Origin: Lysobacteraceae bacterium
Lineage (GTDB): Bacteria > Pseudomonadota > Gammaproteobacteria > Xanthomonadales > Xanthomonadaceae
Direction: 5' to 3'
Assembly (NCBI GenBank): GCA_027483745.1
Contig: JAIXTZ010000270.1
Span: 1 to 19,758 of the forward strand
DNA: 19,758 nt
Shown here: in pieces, positions 1 to 8,140 of the stretch
Position numbering within the stretch: position 1 is the stretch's first letter
How the letters are laid out: each line of letters starts with the position of its first letter
Notes under the pieces: model-generated
Told to the model about the DNA's origin: nothing
The model's database searches: none
What the model saw: only the letters and a program-made list of their open reading frames with translations
Program-made: the position numbers and the translations under genes

Positions 1-12
1 CGCCGCCGCCGA

Positions 13-3000
13 TCACGGCGAGCAGCCTTGGCGCTCGCCGAGCGCGGTGACAGCGTCGTTCGCCGCCCACGTGCCGGGCACGCCGCCCACGTAGCTCGCG
101 TTCAACGTGAAGCCGCTGAGCGCGCCATTGGCAAAGCGCCGCTCGATCGTGCCGACCTGGGTCCGGGTGGGGTTGCCACTGCGGGCGCAGAGTGGGCAGA
201 AACCGGCGTTCTGACCCAGCGGCAGAGTCTCGGTCGCCGGGCCAGCACCATTGCGCTCGGCCAGCAGGTAGCGCGCCACGCCGCGCGCGTCGTAGCCGAA
301 CACCGTGTAGAACTCATAGTTCGGGAACAGCTGCACGCTGTAGCCGCTGCCCGCACTGGCCGGGTCGAACCAGTGGCCGCTGGCGTCCACTTGCTGGCCG
401 CCGATGGTCGGGCAGCCGCGGCCGAAAGCGCTCAGGGGCTCGGAGCCGGTCTGTCCGTCCAACGTCCAGGTCCAGGTGAAGGCGTCCGGCCCGGTCGGCG
501 TCGCCGTGGCTTCGCCGACCGCGGTCAGGCTGTTCGAACTGCCGTTCCAGGCGCTGCGGAACATCGTGCCGCGCCAGACGCCGTTGGCACCGGGGCGCGG
601 CCCCTGCAGGTAGTACCAGGTGCTGGAGCCGTCCTCGAGGTAGGTGTACCAGAGCGCCGCCCAGTCGGGACCGGCCGGGTACACGAACACGCCGTGGCCG
701 GAACGGTCGCCGTTGAAGTAGCCGCCCGGGCGGACCGTCGGCGCCGCGGCGGAGACCGAGGCCGTGACGGTGGCGGTAGCCGCAGCACCGGAGGCATTCA
801 CCGGCGTGACGTACCAGCGGCCGGCAGCCGGGAACGCCACCGTGACCGATTCGTTGCCGGTCGAGCCATTGCCCACGTGCGAGGCCTCGCCACGCGCCGG
901 GGCGACGGGAATGGACGGCACGCCCGAGCCGCTGTTCGGCGGACGCCGGGCCAGGTACACATCGACGTTGGCGCTGCTCGCCGTGGTGACGGCGAGCTGG
1001 GTCGCGCCGGTGGGCACGTCGATGAACATCGCATCATGCGCCTCACCGGCGGCGAGGCCGACGGTTTCCGCGCGGGCGTGGGCCAACGAGAGCGCGCTGC
1101 GCGGGCCAGCGACACGCGTCAGGCTGTAGGGAATCACGCCCATCGGCTGCTGGCCCGGTGCGGCGGAGACGAGCACCGCGCCACGGCGGACTTCGCCCAC
1201 GGCCCAGGTTGGATCGTTCCAGCCAACGCGCACCGTCGAGCCCTGCCCGACCGAGGCATTGCCGGGGCCCGTCGCGGTGAGGCGGGCGTTCTCGCCGGTG
1301 GTTGCAGCGGTCAGCGGCAGCACGCTGTGGCGCACCACGAAGTCGCCCGTGCCGGCACGGTTCCAGACCATCGCCCAGTAGGCCTGCGCGCCCGGATCGC
1401 CGTAGTGCTCGACGTCGAGCACGCAGCGGGTGGTCGATTCACAGATCTGGTTGCGCGAGCCGGGCCCGCCGCCGTTGCCGACGATCAGCGAGGTCTGCGT
1501 GCCGTCCGGCACCTGCAGTTCAACCTCGATGCGAACACGGGTGCGCTCGCTTCCGGCCGGTGCCGGCACGTTGATCGCGTGCCAGCCGACGCCGCCGTTG
1601 GTGAGACTGTCGTAACGGTCGGTCGGCGTGGGATCGGCGGTGAGCGTGTAGCGGGTGGCGGTGAGGCCGACGAGGCGCGTGCCGGCGAAACGGGCATTGG
1701 GCGAGGCCAGGTTGAGGCCCGGCACGGCCAGATCGAAGAAGCCGCGGTCGCTGTCGACGTTGCGCGTCTGCGCGGCCGGCAAGCCCGTCACCGGGGCGCG
1801 GAGCGCCACCGGCAGGGTCAGCGCCTCGTCGGCACTGCCGCCCACGCGAGCGATGCGGACGCTGCCGTACAACCAGCGGCCGTAGAGGCCGGGATCATCG
1901 ATGCGGGCACTGAACTGCAGCGCCCGACTGGCCCCCGAGCCGACGGTGAACTCCGTCTCCAACGGCGTCAGCGTGACGCCCGCCGGCACGGTGAAGGTCG
2001 TGCGGTAGCTGGCACCGCCGATGAGATCCGTCACCGTGCGCGTGAGCGGCGAACACGTGGGGCTGCACGCGCCAAACACCATCGACGGCAGGTTCAGGCT
2101 GGCCTGCGCGCTGCTGCCCGCCGCGAACTGCCCTGCAGGCACGAGAAGGGCCAGCGGCGCGCGCACCGCGCGCGCTACATCGATGCGGCCGGCACCCTGC
2201 TCGTTGGCCGGCACCGCGGCACCACCGACGCGGCGCGTCACCGTCGTGCGGGCCGTTCCCATCAGGGCGGAGATGATCTGGTCGGCGCGCCACGAGGGCT
2301 TCGCGCCGCGCAGCAAGGCCGCTGCACCGGCCACGTGCGGCGAGGCCATCGACGTTCCGGAGAGCGTGGCGTCGCCATTGCCCTGGTGCGAGGCCGACAG
2401 GATGCTCGAGCCCGGCGCCGCGAGGTCCGGCTTGATCACGCCGGGCAGCACGGACGAGGGGCCGCGGCCGCTGCTCGTGGCCAGAACGTCGGCATTGGCG
2501 GCCAGCGTTTCCACTTCGACACCATCGATACGCGCGGTGTGGCCGCTGCCATTGCCCAGCCACTGCAGCAGGGCCTGCGCGTCCGTCCAACCGAGGTGCG
2601 TGGTCGGGATGCTGTGCTCGTCGGCGATGGTGGAATCCCCCTCGGCCGCCGTGTTCAACAGGACGGTGCCGGCGCCGCCGGAGAGGCGGACGTTGTTGCT
2701 CTTCGCTACGCGAGCCTGAACGCCGCGATCGCAGACCACCACTTGGCCACTCCAACGATTCACCGGCCAAGGATTGCTGGCCCCCGTCAACGGCAAGTTC
2801 AGGTCGCCGTTGCCTTGGCTGCAGAGGGGATGCTGCGGGTCGCGTACGAGCGGCGCCGGACCGACGCCGACCGTCAGGCCCTGACCGGTCATCACGCCGC
2901 CGTTCGGCGCGGCCGTGGCACCACCGCTCAGGCGCACGCGGTTGACGTAGCGGCGGCCGTGCGTGGTGTTGGCGACCGAAAGCACCCAGGGCGAATCGCT

Positions 3001-4095
3001 GGGGCTGCGGACGGTGCCAACGTCCGGGCCACTGTTGCCGGCGGACACGGCGACGACGATGCCAGCATCGCGCGCAGCGAGCATCGCCTGCGACCCGGCG
3101 CTCGTCCAAGGATTCACGTTGCTGCCGCCGATCGAATAGTTGATGACGTCGACGCCGTCCAGCACGGCCTGGTTGAGCGCGGCCAAGGTCCAGCTGCCGT
3201 TGCAACCGTTCTCGCAAGCCTTGTAGGTGATCAGGTTGGCGCGCGGGGCGACACCGCGGATCTGGTAGTTCAGCTGCGCGCCGTTGGTGTAGTTCTTGGC
3301 GATGTTGACGGCGTTGCCCACGGCGGTGCCGGCCACGTGCGTGCCGTGGCCATCGAGGTCGATGCCCGTGTCGGCCTGCGTACCACCGTCGGTGGTCATG
3401 TCGTAGATGCCGATCAGCTTGTTGTTGCAGGTCGCGGCGGAGGTGGCGCACAGGCCGAGGAACGTGCCCTTCGGGTTCGTGTGCGTATAGCCATCGACCG
3501 GCGAGACCGCCGCGAACTGCGGATGCGTCGGGTTGATGCCGGAATCGATGATGCCGACGATGACGCCCTCGCCGCGCGAGGCCACGCCCGCCGCGCCGGT
3601 CCAGACGTCCGGCGCATTGACCAGCGCCGTCGAGACGTCGTCCTGCAACTGCTCGATGCGCTCGCGCTCCACCGCGGCGACGCCGGGCATGGTGGCGAGG
3701 ATGGCGGCTTCCTCGGCGCTCAAGCGGAGGGCCACGCCATTCAACACCGCGTCGTAAACGAAGGCGGGCTCGAGCGGGCGGCCGAACTCGGCGGCGGCGG
3801 CCTCGAGGCGCGCTTCGCGGCGATCCGCCAGTTCCTGGCGGTAGGCCTGCACCGCGCTGGACGCCAAGTCGAGGCGCGGCGCGCCAGTGACGAGAGGCGA
3901 AGTGGCCGCGAGTGTTTTTCCGCCGCGTTTCACCTGCACGCCCGTGTAGGAAGCCAGCGCGGGCTCGGCGAAACGCACGATCCACATCGAACGTTGTGCC
4001 GCGTCATCGGTGGCGGAGGCCGCGGCCGGGGCCTCGGAGGCGGAGGCAACCGCCAGGGACAGGGAAAGCGCGAGCAGGGAACGACGAACGGGCAT
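13..4095 (-). CDS. Secreted subtilisin-family (S8) serine protease with PA domain
   Basis: Predicted exported endopeptidase of 1360 residues. The chosen ATG gives a signal peptide (MPVRRSLLALSLSLAVASA); the frame stays open 31 codons further upstream, but that stretch does not look like protein. Order of domains: I9-like propeptide about 36-150; S8 catalytic domain about 170-650 with Asp184 (GIIDSGINPTH), His250 (DGHGTHVAGT), oxyanion Asn354 (SAGNSGP) and Ser582 (SGTSMASPHVAG). A PA domain at about 415-525 (ending region VVVCDRG) is inserted between the oxyanion Asn and the Ser. An Fn3-like domain follows at about 660-770, then a PPC-like region about 1020-1123 (SSANVDVYLA), then a 237-residue C-terminal module. 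The catalytic set is complete, so it should be active. The PA plus Fn3 layout resembles cucumisin-type subtilases. No autotransporter barrel is visible, so Sec plus type II secretion is the likely route (inference). It is paralogous to the next protease upstream. Confidence 0.93.
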   Translation of the reverse strand: MPVRRSLLALSLSLAVASASEAPAAASATDDAAQRSMWIVRFAEPALASYTGVQVKRGGKTLAATSPLVTGAPRLDLASSAVQAYRQELADRREARLEAAAAEFGRPLEPAFVYDAVLNGVALRLSAEEAAILATMPGVAAVERERIEQLQDDVSTALVNAPDVWTGAAGVASRGEGVIVGIIDSGINPTHPQFAAVSPVDGYTHTNPKGTFLGLCATSAATCNNKLIGIYDMTTDGGTQADTGIDLDGHGTHVAGTAVGNAVNIAKNYTNGAQLNYQIRGVAPRANLITYKACENGCNGSWTLAALNQAVLDGVDVINYSIGGSNVNPWTSAGSQAMLAARDAGIVVAVSAGNSGPDVGTVRSPSDSPWVLSVANTTHGRRYVNRVRLSGGATAAPNGGVMTGQGLTVGVGPAPLVRDPQHPLCSQGNGDLNLPLTGASNPWPVNRWSGQVVVCDRGVQARVAKSNNVRLSGGAGTVLLNTAAEGDSTIADEHSIPTTHLGWTDAQALLQWLGNGSGHTARIDGVEVETLAANADVLATSSGRGPSSVLPGVIKPDLAAPGSSILSASHQGNGDATLSGTSMASPHVAGAAALLRGAKPSWRADQIISALMGTARTTVTRRVGGAAVPANEQGAGRIDVARAVRAPLALLVPAGQFAAGSSAQASLNLPSMVFGACSPTCSPLTRTVTDLIGGASYRTTFTVPAGVTLTPLETEFTVGSGASRALQFSARIDDPGLYGRWLYGSVRIARVGGSADEALTLPVALRAPVTGLPAAQTRNVDSDRGFFDLAVPGLNLASPNARFAGTRLVGLTATRYTLTADPTPTDRYDSLTNGGVGWHAINVPAPAGSERTRVRIEVELQVPDGTQTSLIVGNGGGPGSRNQICESTTRCVLDVEHYGDPGAQAYWAMVWNRAGTGDFVVRHSVLPLTAATTGENARLTATGPGNASVGQGSTVRVGWNDPTWAVGEVRRGAVLVSAAPGQQPMGVIPYSLTRVAGPRSALSLAHARAETVGLAAGEAHDAMFIDVPTGATQLAVTTASSANVDVYLARRPPNSGSGVPSIPVAPARGEASHVGNGSTGNESVTVAFPAAGRWYVTPVNASGAAATATVTASVSAAAPTVRPGGYFNGDRSGHGVFVYPAGPDWAALWYTYLEDGSSTWYYLQGPRPGANGVWRGTMFRSAWNGSSNSLTAVGEATATPTGPDAFTWTWTLDGQTGSEPLSAFGRGCPTIGGQQVDASGHWFDPASAGSGYSVQLFPNYEFYTVFGYDARGVARYLLAERNGAGPATETLPLGQNAGFCPLCARSGNPTRTQVGTIERRFANGALSGFTLNASYVGGVPGTWAANDAVTALGERQGCSP
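16..726 (-). repeat. C-terminal 237-residue module, copy 1 (in the PA-domain protease)
   Basis: This segment encodes residues 1124-1360 and aligns without a single gap to the C-terminus of the neighbouring protease (4242-4952). I count about 142 identical residues of 237 by eye. The module holds two related motifs about 117 residues apart: GGYFNGDRSGHG and GHWFDPASAGSGY. Each is followed by an aromatic-rich strand pattern (WYTYLEDGSSTWYYLQ and YTVFGYDARGVARYLLAE). Four cysteines are shared by both copies: one in GCPT, two in FCPLC, and one near the end in QGC. I do not recognise a named domain. Substrate or cell-surface binding is a plausible role, by analogy with other C-terminal extensions of secreted proteases. 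Confidence 0.8.
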
Positions 4096-4152
4096 CACGG
4101 GGGCGGCATCCTTCGGAGACCCCCCGATGGTAACCAAGCGCGTTCTCCGGCT

Positions 4153-4158
4153 TGTCAA
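4153..4158 (-). promoter_or_regulatory. Candidate -35 hexamer for the PA-domain protease
   Basis: Read on the minus strand this is a perfect TTGACA, about 58 nt upstream of the protease start codon and downstream of the preceding gene's terminator. About 17 nt further on the sequence is GGTTAC, a poor -10 match, so the promoter is only a candidate. Its place between the terminator and the start codon is the main support. Confidence 0.4.
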
Positions 4159-4176
4159 CGAATTACAGCGTCCGTC

Positions 4177-4208
4177 ACAAAACAACACCCCGGCCGAAGC
4201 CGGGGTGT
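4177..4208 (-). terminator. Rho-independent terminator of the calcium-loop protease gene
   Basis: A perfect 10-bp GC-rich stem is formed by 4185-4194 and 4199-4208. On the minus strand the loop reads TTCG, the extra-stable UUCG tetraloop, and the stem is followed by TGTTTTGTG. It begins 30 nt past the stop codon of the upstream protease gene. The plus-strand side lacks a T tract, so it acts for the minus strand. It should insulate the two proteases transcriptionally. Confidence 0.88.
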
Positions 4209-4238
4209 CGGGTCAAGCGAGGAACCCGCGGGCCGCGG

Positions 4239-7200
4239 TCAGGGCGTGCAGCCCTGCAGGCTGCCGAGGGCGCCAACCGATTCGTTGGCCGTCCAAGTGC
4301 CCTGCACGCCATTCACGAACGCCCCGCTCAGGGTGATGTTCGAGAACGTGCCACCCGAGAAGCTTCGCGAGAACGTGCCGATGGCGCTGCGGGTGGGCGT
4401 ACCGGTGCGGTTGCAGAGCGGACAGAAGCCGTTGATCTGCTCGAGGTTGGCGGTCGCCGTCGCGCCGCCGAAGCTGGTGCGTTCGGCGATCAGGTAACGC
4501 GGGATGCCGAGGCTGTCGTAGGCGAACACCGTGAAGAACTCGTAGTTCGGGAACATCTGCACGCTGTAGCCCGAGCCCGCGGTGGCCGGGTTGAACCAGT
4601 GCGAGCTCACGTTGAGCGGGCTTCCCGACAGCGTGGGGCAGCCGCCACCGAAGTTGCGGAAGGCCTCCGAGCCGGTCTCGCCGTCGAGGTTGTACGAGAA
4701 CGTGAACTCATTGGTGGCCGTCGGGCTGACGGTGGCACTGCCCACTTCCACCAAGGTGTTCGCGCTGCCGTTCCACGCACTGCGGAACAGCTGCCCCGAC
4801 CAGAAGCCGTTCGCTCCCGGCGCGGCGCCCTGCAGGTAGTACCAGGTTGGCGTGCCATCGGCGAGGAACGTGTACCAGAGGCCCGCTAGCTGGCTGCCCG
4901 CCGGATACAGGAAGAACCCGTGGCCGCTGCGCTCCGGGTTGAAGTAGCCGCCCGGACGGACGCTCGGCGCGGTGCCGGTGATGGTGGCGCGGAGCGTGAG
5001 GCTGGCCGTGGTGCCCGCGGCGTTCACCGGGGTCAGGTACCAGCGGCCCGCGGCCGGGTTCGCCACGGTCACCGTCTCGTTGCCGCTGCCCGTGGCGGCG
5101 CTCGCGGTGGCGGTGTTGCGTGCCGGCGCCGCGGCGATCGTCGGGATGGCCGCGGCCGGCACGATCGGCGCGACGCGGGCGAGGTAGAGATCGACGTTCG
5201 CGCTGCTCGTCGTGGTGGCCGTGAGCTGGGTCGCTCCCGCCGGGACATCGATGTAGGCGAACTCCTGCGCCGCCCCTGCCGCCAGAACGATCTGGCGGTC
5301 CACGCCGGCCGACATCGCGAACGGCGACGGCGTGGCCGAGTTGCGCGTCAGCTTGAACGGCACGCGGATCGCGTTGACGCCGGGGCCGCGATCAACGATG
5401 AGGAAGCCGAAGCGCGACTGTCCGTTGAGGAAGGTCGGATCGTCGTAGACCAAGCGAGCCGTGAAGCTGGTCCGGGCCGGGACGTTGCCCGGCCCCGTGG
5501 CCTTCTGCCGCGCCGACGGCAGGTTGTCGATGGCGGCCATCTCGAGCAGCGCGTCATTGCGCGCGCCGGTGCTGCTGGCGGTCCAGTTCTGCACCAGGGC
5601 CCAGACGGTAATCGGCGCGTCGTTCCCAGTGTGGCTGACGGTGATCGAACAGGCTTCGGTCGCCCCCGAAGAGGTGCTCGTGCATTCCTCCTCGCTTTTC
5701 TCGGGCTGGCCGTCGCCGTCCCTGTCGACGCCGACGAACAGATCGAAATCCTGCGCGGCGGGCGAGGAGGCAGGAGCCAGCGTCACGTTGACCTGCACCG
5801 CGCGCGTGCGCCCGTCGTTGAAGTTGATCGGGATGTTCTGGAAGAACACGCCATCAGTGAGGTTGTCGTAGGGATCATCGTTGCGGCTGTCTTGCAGCAG
5901 GCCCTCCTGCTTCGCCACCGGCACCGAGAGGTCGGTGGCGGCGAAGCGGGCATTCCCCAGGCTGATGATGTCACCGAGGTTGAAGTCGACGAAACCGCGA
6001 TCGCCGCTGACGGTGCGGACCTGCAGCGGCGGAACGGCGCCCGACGACAGGTAGACGGCCACCGGCAGCGTGAGGTCCGGCGTGCCGCCGCCGACGCGAC
6101 GCAGCGTGACCGACCCGTAAGCCCAGGTGTTCAGCGCACTCTGGGCATTCGTGCTGAAGCGGAACGACAGCGCCTGCGAACCACTGCCGCTGAGCGTGAA
6201 GGTGCTCGGCGTGGTGGTCAGCGACAGGCCGGCCGGCAGGTTCGTGATGACTTGGTACTGGCCGCCGGCGGCCCCCGGCATCACTGACACCGTGCGTTCG
6301 AGCGTGCAGGTTTCGACGCAATCGCCGGAGGCGAGCGAGGGCAGGTTCAGCGAAGAGGCCGTGCTGACGCTGGCGTTGCGGAAGGCGCCGGCGGGGACGT
6401 TGAAGGCCAGCGAGGCGTTGGCGGCCTTCTCGAGGTCCACGGTGCCCGCACCGCGGTCATGCGGCGTGGTGGCAAGGCCGTCGGCGAATTCGACGATGGT
6501 GGACGCGCGTGCAGTAAGTGCCAGCGCGGAGGCGATGTGATCGGCGTTCCAGCTGGGGCGTGCGGCCGCCAACAGGGCCGCGGCGCCCGCCACGTGCGGC
6601 GAAGCCATCGACGTACCGCTGAGCTGGATGATGTCGTTGCCGGTACGACCCGCGGCGCGGATAGAAACACCCGGCGCCGCGACGTCCGGCTTGAGCACGC
6701 CGAGCGGCGAAACCGGGCCGCGGCCGCTGAAGGTCGCAAGGCGATCGCCAGGGCCCGTGCGGTCGTGGGTGACGGCAGCGACGCTGATCACCCAGGGGGC
6801 GTTCGACGGGGAACCCAGCGAACCCGGCTTCGGGCCATCGTTGCCTGCCGCGACGGCGACCACGATGCCGGCCTCACGGGCGGCAAGGAAGGCCTCCTCG
6901 TCCGAGTTCACCGCGCCGCCGACGGTCAGCCAAGGATCGGACGATCCGCCGCCAATGGAATAGTTGATGACGTCGACCTGGTCGGCGACGGCGCGGTTGA
7001 TCGCGGCGAGCAACTGGCTGCCCGAGTTCGTGCCGCAGGAACGGCTGTCCGGCGTGGAGCCGCAGCCGCGGTAGGCGATCAGGTTGGCGCGCGGCGCGAC
7101 GCCGCTGAGGTCGACCACCTGGCCGCTGATCGTGCTGGTGATGGGGTTGCCCACCGCCGTGGCGGCAACGTGCGTGCCGTGGCCGTCCGGGTCCGGCGTG

Positions 7201-7946
7201 AAGGCCGAGGTGCCGTTGGTGCCACCGACGACGAAGTCGTAGACGCCGATCAGCTTGGTGTTGCAGACGCCGGCGTTGGCCGGCGTGGCGCACCAGCCAA
7301 GCAGCGCGCCCTTGGGATTGGTGTGCGTGTAGCCGCTCGCAGTGGCGGCGAAGGACACGTGGGTCGGATTGATGCCCGAATCGATGACGCCGACGACCAC
7401 GCCCTCGCCGCGGCTGCTCACGCCAGCGCTTCCGGTCCAGATCGTCGGCGCCTTGATCCAATTCGGCCCCCGTTCCGTCATCGCACGACGTTCGAAATCC
7501 GGCGTGACCGCGCGGATGCCGGGCATGCCGGCCAGGGCCTCGGCCTCGGCGGGCGTCAGGTCCAGCGCGACGCCGTTGAGGGCGTGCTCATAGATGAACT
7601 TCGGCACGAGGTCGCGGCCCACGGCAGCGGACGCTGCGTCGAGGCGCTGCTCGCGCAAGGTGCCGATGTAGGCCAGGTAGGCCTCGGCTTCGGGACGCTC
7701 CGGGTCGTACTTGGTCTGGCCGGTCAGCGAAATGGCGACCGGTGCCAGCGCAGGGCGACGCCCGTCCTTGGCCTGGAAACCACGGAACAGCGGGGCGGCG
7801 GGCTCGTCGAAGCTGACGATGTACGAGCCACGCACGTGGGCCGTCGTGGCGGAGGCGGCAGCCGTCGGGCGGTCGCTGCGCGCGTCGATGGGCGCGGCCA
7901 GGGGCAGCGCCAGAGTGATCGCGGCGGCGAGGGTGAGCAATCGCAT
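4239..7946 (-). CDS. Secreted subtilisin-family (S8) serine protease with EF-hand-like loop
   Basis: Predicted exported endopeptidase of 1235 residues, paralogous to the protease downstream. The ATG at 7946 is chosen because it begins a signal peptide (MRLLTLAAAITLALPLAAP) and has AGGA about 9 nt upstream; the frame remains open 30 codons upstream without protein-like sequence. Order of domains: I9-like propeptide about 37-158; S8 domain about 175-520 with Asp189 (GVIDSGINPTH), His256 (DGHGTHVAATA), oxyanion Asn369 (AAGNDGP) and Ser446 (SGTSMASPHVAG). Unlike its paralogue it has no PA insertion. An Fn3-like domain lies at about 525-635. A region at about 733-800 contains an EF-hand-like loop (DRDGDGQPEKSE, 741-752). 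A PPC-like region follows at about 895-998, then the shared C-terminal module at 999-1235. All catalytic residues are present. It has its own terminator, and its promoter presumably lies in the 194-nt divergent region shared with ccmA. Confidence 0.93.
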   Translation of the reverse strand: MRLLTLAAAITLALPLAAPIDARSDRPTAAASATTAHVRGSYIVSFDEPAAPLFRGFQAKDGRRPALAPVAISLTGQTKYDPERPEAEAYLAYIGTLREQRLDAASAAVGRDLVPKFIYEHALNGVALDLTPAEAEALAGMPGIRAVTPDFERRAMTERGPNWIKAPTIWTGSAGVSSRGEGVVVGVIDSGINPTHVSFAATASGYTHTNPKGALLGWCATPANAGVCNTKLIGVYDFVVGGTNGTSAFTPDPDGHGTHVAATAVGNPITSTISGQVVDLSGVAPRANLIAYRGCGSTPDSRSCGTNSGSQLLAAINRAVADQVDVINYSIGGGSSDPWLTVGGAVNSDEEAFLAAREAGIVVAVAAGNDGPKPGSLGSPSNAPWVISVAAVTHDRTGPGDRLATFSGRGPVSPLGVLKPDVAAPGVSIRAAGRTGNDIIQLSGTSMASPHVAGAAALLAAARPSWNADHIASALALTARASTIVEFADGLATTPHDRGAGTVDLEKAANASLAFNVPAGAFRNASVSTASSLNLPSLASGDCVETCTLERTVSVMPGAAGGQYQVITNLPAGLSLTTTPSTFTLSGSGSQALSFRFSTNAQSALNTWAYGSVTLRRVGGGTPDLTLPVAVYLSSGAVPPLQVRTVSGDRGFVDFNLGDIISLGNARFAATDLSVPVAKQEGLLQDSRNDDPYDNLTDGVFFQNIPINFNDGRTRAVQVNVTLAPASSPAAQDFDLFVGVDRDGDGQPEKSEEECTSTSSGATEACSITVSHTGNDAPITVWALVQNWTASSTGARNDALLEMAAIDNLPSARQKATGPGNVPARTSFTARLVYDDPTFLNGQSRFGFLIVDRGPGVNAIRVPFKLTRNSATPSPFAMSAGVDRQIVLAAGAAQEFAYIDVPAGATQLTATTTSSANVDLYLARVAPIVPAAAIPTIAAAPARNTATASAATGSGNETVTVANPAAGRWYLTPVNAAGTTASLTLRATITGTAPSVRPGGYFNPERSGHGFFLYPAGSQLAGLWYTFLADGTPTWYYLQGAAPGANGFWSGQLFRSAWNGSANTLVEVGSATVSPTATNEFTFSYNLDGETGSEAFRNFGGGCPTLSGSPLNVSSHWFNPATAGSGYSVQMFPNYEFFTVFAYDSLGIPRYLIAERTSFGGATATANLEQINGFCPLCNRTGTPTRSAIGTFSRSFSGGTFSNITLSGAFVNGVQGTWTANESVGALGSLQGCTP
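4242..4952 (-). repeat. C-terminal 237-residue module, copy 2 (in the calcium-loop protease)
   Basis: This segment encodes residues 999-1235 and has exactly the same length as copy 1 (16-726), with no gaps and about 60 percent identity counted by eye. Its internal half-repeats are GGYFNPERSGHG and SHWFNPATAGSGY. They share the pattern aromatic-F-[ND]-P-x-x-x-G-x-G-aromatic, although in copy 1 the first half has G in place of P. The cysteines of GCPT, FCPLC and QGC are all conserved, which suggests one or two disulfides in the secreted protein. Confidence 0.8.
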
Positions 7947-7989
7947 TGGGGGGTCCTGCGGAAAGGTTGTTGGGGCAAAGGCCGGTCCG

Positions 7990-8010
7990 AGTGTACCGAC
8001 CGGTTGACAC
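7990..8010. promoter_or_regulatory. Operator-like dyad in the divergent protease/ccmA region
   Basis: The segment reads GTGT-ACCG-AC-CGGT-TG-ACAC: two nested inverted arms offset by two bases. On the minus strand it overlaps TACACT (7990-7995), a plausible -10 for the protease. On the plus strand it overlaps TTGACA (8004-8009). A dyad placed over candidate promoter elements could bind a regulator of the protease, but the arms are short and chance is a real possibility in GC-rich DNA. Confidence 0.25.
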
Positions 8011-8102
8011 GAATCCATCATTGCGCCCGGCGCCATCGCCGACCGCCAAGCGGGTCACAGTGCGGAAACGCGCCAGCGGCCGGCGGGATGACACGCGCCG
8101 CG

Positions 8103-8132
8103 TGGACACCCGACCGCGGCGGCCGCTAGCAT
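8103..8132 (+). promoter_or_regulatory. Candidate promoter for the ccm operon (leaderless mRNA)
   Basis: TGGACA (8103-8108, 5 of 6 to the -35 consensus) and TAGCAT (8127-8132, 4 of 6 to the -10 consensus) are separated by 18 nt. Transcription would start about 7 nt later, at or next to the ccmA ATG at 8141. No Shine-Dalgarno-like sequence precedes that ATG, which fits a leaderless transcript. The match is by eye and unproven. Confidence 0.4.
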
Positions 8133-8140
8133 CCGCGCCG

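Noticed and set aside
1895..3985. 696-codon minus-strand frame overlapping the same protease
   Set aside because: Arg-rich low-complexity translation in an alternative frame; the real frame carries all the S8 motifs.
28..4497. Very long open frame (1489 codons) on the plus strand opposite the PA-domain protease
   Set aside because: It is a shadow of GC-biased codons on the other strand: composition is Arg/Ala/Gly/His-rich, no domain or motif is visible, and it runs through the terminator and both protease ends.
6459..8129. 556-codon plus-strand frame opposite the calcium-loop protease
   Set aside because: Antisense shadow with no recognisable motif, ending in the ccmA upstream region.
7946..8140. 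N-terminal extension of CcmA from an upstream in-frame ATG
   Set aside because: The extra residues are Arg/Pro-rich without likeness to ABC ATPases, and the start at 8141 gives the normal family length.
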